From Bacteroidales bacterium (GTDB taxonomy: Bacteria > Bacteroidota > Bacteroidia > Bacteroidales > UBA932), in the NCBI GenBank assembly GCA_017615435.1, contig JAGAAF010000005.1, positions 1-58,712 on the forward strand: 58,712 nt of DNA, given 5' to 3'. Each line of letters starts with the position of its first letter. Within the stretch, counting starts at the first letter, position 1. A program made the position numbers and the translations under genes. Positions 54,611 to 58,712 of this stretch are shown here, piece after piece. Under the pieces are notes generated by a model that saw only the letters and a list, made by a program, of their open reading frames with translations, searched no databases and was not told the origin of the DNA.

Positions 54611-55860
54611 TATTCTGTGACTTCTGGAAGGACCTTGCCCGGGGTGAGTTTAACGCCTGCGTCGATGACCTCCTGAGCCGCCTTGGCTATGCTCTGGCGA
54701 CCGCTCACGAGGCGCTGCTGGTTCTCTTCGAAGAGTTTGGAAGCGCGCTCGATAGCATTGCCCACCTCAGCGTTTTTCTCGCAGAACAGGGCCACGCGGT
54801 CGACCATCTTCTGTGCTCCGGCGACTATGTCGGCCATATTGTCGAGCTGGTCTTTCTGGACCCAGGCCGTGCGGATGAGGCGAAGGAAAGGAATGAGTGT
54901 TTCCTCTGTGGTGATGAGGACATTCTGCTTGAATGCCTTCGCGAAGATGTCCGGATCCTCCATCTTGGCGAGCTGGTACGCGCCGTAGTTGGGGATGAAC
55001 ATAATCACATACTCGAGGGTCGTACGGCCTTCGACGTACTTCTGATACTCCTTGCTCGTGAGCTCGGCGATATGCGAAAGAATCGAGTCCAGATTGCGTT
55101 TGCTGGCGTCCTTACGCTGTTCGTCGGTCTCGGCGGAGTAGTAATCCGCGAGTGCGGTCAGCGACACCTTGGAATCCAGAAGGACATCCGTGTTGTCGGG
55201 GAAATGGAGGGCGAAGTCCGGGCGCATCTTGCGGCCGGTCTCCTCGTTCTGGATGATATTGCCCTTGCGGTCGCGCAGGTAGAACTCCGCGTCGTAGTCG
55301 CGCCCGGGAGTCAGGCCCTCCTTCTTGAGGATATTCTCGAGGATGGTTTCCCCGAAGATACCCTGCATCTTGTTCTGGCCCTTGAGAGCTTTGGCGAGGT
55401 CGTCGGCCTGATTGCCGATAGACTCAGTCTGCTTCTGAAGATTGGTGACAGTCTCTTCGAACTTGGTCTTGATGCTGGCGCTGTCTTCCGCGTGCGCCTT
55501 TTTCTGCGCGTCGAAAGACTCCTTCATCTCTTTTATGTTCTTGTCCAGACCGTCAGTGATGTTCTTGATGGTCTCGGCTGCTTCTTTTTTGATGGACTCC
55601 TCGCGGGCTTTCATCCGCTTCTCGTTCTCGAGGGCCAGTTCATTCTTGGTGGCTTCGATGACGGCCTTCTGGTTCTCCTTCAGGTCTGAGAGGGTCTTGT
55701 CGTAGACCTGCGCTTCGTGTTCGCGCAGCGTCTTCTCCGAATTGAGTTCTCCCTCAAGACGGGCGATTTCTTTGGTATAGTTGGCCTTGGCGATAAAATG
55801 TGTGAGCGCCCACGCCACGAGCGCGGCGGCAACGGCCGCGATAATAATGTAAAGCATCAT
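54610..55860 (-). CDS. rmuC: DNA recombination protein RmuC
   Basis: A 416-aa protein: N-terminal TM helix (about 2-22), a long coiled coil (about 25-170, rich in Glu, Lys and Leu heptads), and the RmuC nuclease-like domain with GIFGETILENILKKEGL, RPDFALHFPD, VLLDSKVSL and IMFIPNYGAY. It limits DNA rearrangements in E. coli. It starts 13 nt after the MscS gene and is coupled to addB. MLYIII (one codon later) is an equally plausible start. Confidence 0.93.
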   Translation of the reverse strand: MMLYIIIAAVAAALVAWALTHFIAKANYTKEIARLEGELNSEKTLREHEAQVYDKTLSDLKENQKAVIEATKNELALENEKRMKAREESIKKEAAETIKNITDGLDKNIKEMKESFDAQKKAHAEDSASIKTKFEETVTNLQKQTESIGNQADDLAKALKGQNKMQGIFGETILENILKKEGLTPGRDYDAEFYLRDRKGNIIQNEETGRKMRPDFALHFPDNTDVLLDSKVSLTALADYYSAETDEQRKDASKRNLDSILSHIAELTSKEYQKYVEGRTTLEYVIMFIPNYGAYQLAKMEDPDIFAKAFKQNVLITTEETLIPFLRLIRTAWVQKDQLDNMADIVAGAQKMVDRVALFCEKNAEVGNAIERASKLFEENQQRLVSGRQSIAKAAQEVIDAGVKLTPGKVLPEVTE

Positions 55861-55873
55861 AGTTTAAAGTTAT

Positions 55874-58468
55874 TTATTTAACGTTCTCTTTAATATATAC
55901 ATCTCGCTGAGGGAAAGGAATAACAATTCCGTTTTCATTGAGGGTATTATAAATGAGCTCCTTCGCCGCGGCAATGTACGGGATCCTCTCTTCCACAAGC
56001 ACATACTGTTTCACCACGAGATCCACGCTGCTGTCTCCGAAATCGTTGAAAGCCACTGTTATCCCTCTCTTTTTATCTACTACTTCCCTTCCGTAAGAAT
56101 CTTTCCGATAAAGTGACTTTAGAGCGTTGGAAAGTTTTTCGCGGACTTCGTTCACATCCGAGCCGTACGCCACCCCCACAGGAATTACTACCAGCTCGTA
56201 TGAGTTATTCTTAGTGAGATTCTTGAAATTCTCGTTGAACAGGGTGCTGTTGGTGAACGCCATCAGAGCGCCATCCAGAGTCTGTATAGTTGTTGTCTGG
56301 TAAGAGATGCTTTCCACCTTGCCCCTGATTCCGTCGCACTCGATATAATCACCCACGCGCAGGCGCCCGGACATAAGCTGGATGCCGTAGATGAAGTTGT
56401 TCAGGACGTCCTTCAAGGCCAAACCGATACCGGTTGCCAATCCAGCTGCCACAATCGAAAGCGCTCCGAGAGGAATCTTCAGAAGTGCTATCGCGAAAAT
56501 TACGTAAATGCCCCAGACTATGAAAGCAATGATATTGTTCGCAAGAGTGAGATTCACTTCGTTGTCCAGGATCATAGTCTTTCCGCTCTTGCTCTTCACG
56601 CTCTCATATTTGCGCATCTTGTACACCGCTTTGCCCACATATGATGCATAGCGGAACAGGAAGAACGAGGCGCTGACCACCACCAGTTTGAATAGCGACA
56701 GATGCAGAATAGGATTGCCCTTCGTATCGCTCAGGTTGAAGAACGGATGGTAGAAAATGGTCTTGCAGATAGAGGTCAGGTCAAAGATGCCGGCCGCGAG
56801 CCAGATGCTGAAGAGAATGGACAGAATGGCGGCCACCGGTACCACGGCCATCTCCACGAAATCGAAGAGCCACGTGAGGGCGATATGCTCGCCATCGCGC
56901 TTTTCAGTGCTCTCGAACTTGCTGAAGAGGAACCTTTCCTCGTAAAGGTCCAGCAGGTCGTAGACTGCCGTAATGGTGCCTATCGCAGCGAGCTGGAACA
57001 GCCACCAGATGAAAATCTGCACGGCCATAAGCACAAAACCGCACCACGACAGGATTGTCGCGGCGAGCATCACGACAAAAGAAATCCAGGCATACACCTT
57101 ATCGCTTCTTCTGACCTTATCTGCCGCCTTGACGCATATCACCAGCTGCCAGATTGCGAAACCGAGCAGCACTGGCGGATAAATCAGGTTAAGCAGCCTG
57201 TTGGGGATGAAGATTATGCGGAAGCTGATCACTATAAGGCCCATAATGACAACCGGAGTGTAAAGCTTAAGACTGCTCTTGAGCGCATCCGGGTCAAGCC
57301 TGATAAGAAGCGACGCGAGTATGGCGATAAGCAGCCACGCGAAAATCAGAAGAGGCATCGAGGCCTCCACTATGAAGTTCTGGTTCACGCACAGTCTGGC
57401 TATCATCACCGAGATTGCAAAGATGAAAGCGCCGATTAGAACGATCATAATGTGGCGGCGCTGGCGGAAGTCTTCTGTCTGGAAGTACTTCACCTTGCTC
57501 ATAGTAATCCTGACCAAAAGGTTGCTAAGCACTACTGCTATAAGCAGATAGAACAGGACGAAGAAAATGAATCCCACCACTATCGGCCCTCTCCACTCAC
57601 TCTTCTCACCCGTAGCGGAATACTTCTGCCGCGCATCCTGCCAGGCTCTGCCCGCATAGGACGGGAAACTCTTGAGGACAGTGAAATAGTCGTCCTGGCC
57701 CTCCACGAAGATGCGCTTCTGGATGAGCCTGTACTTGTTCTGCGCATAGTCATAACTGCTCTTGAGGCGCTCGTTCATCGCGGTATAGTGCTCGGAGTCG
57801 CGGACTACCTTCTCGCGCTGGGCCTTGTACATCTTGAGCATTCCAAGGGCATAGTAGATGCAGGAATCACGGTCCACCTGGCCGAGGGAATCAAGAACGA
57901 AGGTACGGCGTTCCTTCTCAAATTCGGCGCGGCGTGCAGAGTCCATCTGCGGCATCTGGTAGCCCTGAGGCTGGCGGCGCGGCATCCGCCTGGTCTGGAA
58001 GCTGGGACCGCCTATCTCCCGGACTATGCTGTCCGGGACCTCGTCGATCTCCTCCAGTGCCGGCGGCAGGCGCCGCAGCGATTCGATAAGGCGCTCGTGC
58101 CTGTCTATCTCAAGATCGAGCTTGACCACCATATCGTCGAAAGGGAGACGGGTCTTGCTGAACGACTCGTATTGCTTGGTTACTTCGCCAAGGGCGTAGG
58201 TATGATCGAAGGTGAAGTCCTGATTCTGCGAATAAAGCATCAGCGAGAGTTCGTTGCACTTCTTCATCAGGTCTATCATCTGACGGCGCCTGCCGTCGTT
58301 CCTGGAGTTCAGCCTTTCTTCCCTTGTGTTGAGTTTATCGTATTCGGACTTAAGCTCGAATCTCAGCACCGAGATAGTCTGCCCCAGATCCTTCTCGTTA
58401 AACACAGCCAGCGCCGGAATGCTCATCGCCAGCGCCGCAATCACCGCAATTATCCCTTTCTTTTTCAT
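55874..58468 (-). CDS. Large MscS family mechanosensitive channel
   Basis: An 864-aa channel: signal peptide (about 1-21), a periplasmic coiled-coil-rich domain (about 25-290), about ten TM helices, then the MscS core with the Gly/Ala-rich pore helix GALSIVAAGLATGIGLALKD and the beta-domain LRVGDYIECDGIRGKVESI. The C-terminal vestibule is short. The architecture resembles MscK/YbiO-type extended channels that release solutes during hypo-osmotic shock. Start MKKKG chosen for the signal peptide and the -7 box at 58488-58495; the upstream in-frame ATG lies outside the transcript. Confidence 0.9.
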   Translation of the reverse strand: MKKKGIIAVIAALAMSIPALAVFNEKDLGQTISVLRFELKSEYDKLNTREERLNSRNDGRRRQMIDLMKKCNELSLMLYSQNQDFTFDHTYALGEVTKQYESFSKTRLPFDDMVVKLDLEIDRHERLIESLRRLPPALEEIDEVPDSIVREIGGPSFQTRRMPRRQPQGYQMPQMDSARRAEFEKERRTFVLDSLGQVDRDSCIYYALGMLKMYKAQREKVVRDSEHYTAMNERLKSSYDYAQNKYRLIQKRIFVEGQDDYFTVLKSFPSYAGRAWQDARQKYSATGEKSEWRGPIVVGFIFFVLFYLLIAVVLSNLLVRITMSKVKYFQTEDFRQRRHIMIVLIGAFIFAISVMIARLCVNQNFIVEASMPLLIFAWLLIAILASLLIRLDPDALKSSLKLYTPVVIMGLIVISFRIIFIPNRLLNLIYPPVLLGFAIWQLVICVKAADKVRRSDKVYAWISFVVMLAATILSWCGFVLMAVQIFIWWLFQLAAIGTITAVYDLLDLYEERFLFSKFESTEKRDGEHIALTWLFDFVEMAVVPVAAILSILFSIWLAAGIFDLTSICKTIFYHPFFNLSDTKGNPILHLSLFKLVVVSASFFLFRYASYVGKAVYKMRKYESVKSKSGKTMILDNEVNLTLANNIIAFIVWGIYVIFAIALLKIPLGALSIVAAGLATGIGLALKDVLNNFIYGIQLMSGRLRVGDYIECDGIRGKVESISYQTTTIQTLDGALMAFTNSTLFNENFKNLTKNNSYELVVIPVGVAYGSDVNEVREKLSNALKSLYRKDSYGREVVDKKRGITVAFNDFGDSSVDLVVKQYVLVEERIPYIAAAKELIYNTLNENGIVIPFPQRDVYIKENVK

Positions 58469-58487
58469 ATACGTGGTTCTAGTCTTA

Positions 58488-58495
58488 CAAATATA
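58488..58495 (-). promoter_or_regulatory. -7 box of the mscS-rmuC-addBA operon
   Basis: TATATTTG on the minus strand, 19 nt before the chosen ATG. The palindrome at 58508-58533 covers where the -33 element should be and could be an operator. Confidence 0.65.
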
Positions 58496-58507
58496 CTTAA
58501 AGATTTG

Positions 58508-58620
58508 GTACATAAGAAGGCCTTCTGATGTACAAAATGGTTAAATAATGGCATTTGGTACACGAGAAGGGTCTCTGGTGTACGAATTACGAACGATTAA
58601 TAATGGCAGGGGGTCTGAGG
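58508..58620. repeat. Tandem 50-bp repeat of a palindrome
   Basis: Unit 1 holds a near-perfect 26-bp palindrome centred on GGCC (58508-58533; GTACAT..AGAAGG/CCTTCT..ATGTAC, one mismatch). Unit 2, exactly 50 bp later (58558-58583), keeps GTACAC..GTGTAC with internal mismatches. Each is preceded by ATTTG and followed, at different distance, by AATAATGGC. A third degraded piece (about 58600-58625) has GGGTCTGAGGGGTAC. It lies between the mscS promoter and the tmRNA 3' end. Confidence 0.75.
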
Positions 58621-58648
58621 GGTACGCTCCACAGTCCGCCCGTCGACG

Positions 58649-58678
58649 CAAAAGGGTGACCGCACGGTCACCCTTTTG
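58649..58678 (-). terminator. Intrinsic terminator of ssrA
   Basis: CAAAAGGGTGACCG pairs perfectly with CGGTCACCCTTTTG around a two-base centre: a 14-bp stem. On the minus strand it directly follows the tmRNA 3' end and ends in TTTT. Confidence 0.93.
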
Positions 58679-58712
58679 TGGAGATGGGCGGACTCGAACC
58701 GCCGTCCAAACA
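58679..58712 (-). ncRNA. ssrA: tmRNA, 3' end only (cut by the window edge)
   Basis: On the minus strand the sequence reads GTTTGGACG, then T-arm GGCGG-TTCGAGT-CCGCC, acceptor half CATCTCC and discriminator A, with no encoded CCA. The GTTTGGACG lead-in to the T arm is characteristic of Bacteroidota tmRNA and is not seen in ordinary tRNAs. The tag-encoding part is outside the window. Confidence 0.85.

Noticed and set aside
58679..58712. Reading the right edge as an ordinary tRNA
   Set aside because: The GTTTGGACG before the T arm fits the tmRNA 3' domain; a tRNA would have a variable loop there. The window is too short to prove it absolutely.

Overview
The window looks like chromosomal DNA of an uncultured member of the Bacteroidales (Bacteroidota), possibly a gut or rumen lineage. 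Reasons: most non-operonic genes are preceded by the Bacteroidota -7 box TAnnTTTG, several with TTTG about 19 bp upstream; Shine-Dalgarno sequences are rare; and the gene set is typical (two DPP-IV type S9 peptidases, THUMP-like methyltransferase, PgpH-type 7TM-HD protein, AddAB-type nuclease, xylose isomerase pathway). Genes are tightly packed, with many ATGA/TAATG overlaps. The assignment below class level is inference; no 16S gene is present.

Layout. 1-1666: tRNA-Glu(CUC) and a shortened, apparently ATPase-dead PriA. 1712-4920: a DPP-IV-like peptidase translationally coupled to an M20 dipeptidase, for peptide breakdown. 5052-15616 (minus): one long operon, TPR protein - outer-membrane barrel - gyrB - 7TM-HD phosphodiesterase - trigger factor without its PPIase domain - lipoprotein. 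15714-19868: ftsE-like ATPase and nth; phosphoglucomutase; THUMP-like methyltransferase. 19933-25433 (minus): membrane sensor-like protein, trkH, RecD-like helicase, second DPP-IV.

25522-35159 is a self-contained xylose/xyloglucan operon: ROK regulator, GH31 alpha-xylosidase lipoprotein, CE20-like acetyl esterase, xylose/H+ symporter, xylulokinase and xylose isomerase, closed by a strong terminator. The secreted enzymes would release and deacetylate xylosyl side chains; the symporter imports xylose; XylA and XylB feed the pentose phosphate pathway.

35160-41066 is an accessory island inserted between xylA and glnS. It has lower GC, palindromic repeats, a frameshifted lipoprotein, a RhuM/PLD-like fusion, a 518-bp structured noncoding stretch, and a four-gene module: WYL regulator, PD-(D/E)XK-like protein, a P-loop-less RecA/DnaB-like protein and a divergent stand-alone ClpP-like protease. 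The module promoters share a TTTTTTGCCGAAG element placed identically relative to the -7 box. This is the best candidate here for an undescribed system, possibly defence or stress related.

41095-47480 (minus): ABC exporter ATPase and permease, a 5'-nucleotidase split into two lipoproteins, YicC and GlnS, ended by a UUCG-loop terminator. 47536-48582: HolA. 48579-58468 (minus): MscS-type channel, RmuC, AddB-like and AddA-like nuclease/helicase. The window ends in the 3' end of the tmRNA gene, preceded by a perfect terminator and a 50-bp tandem palindromic repeat.
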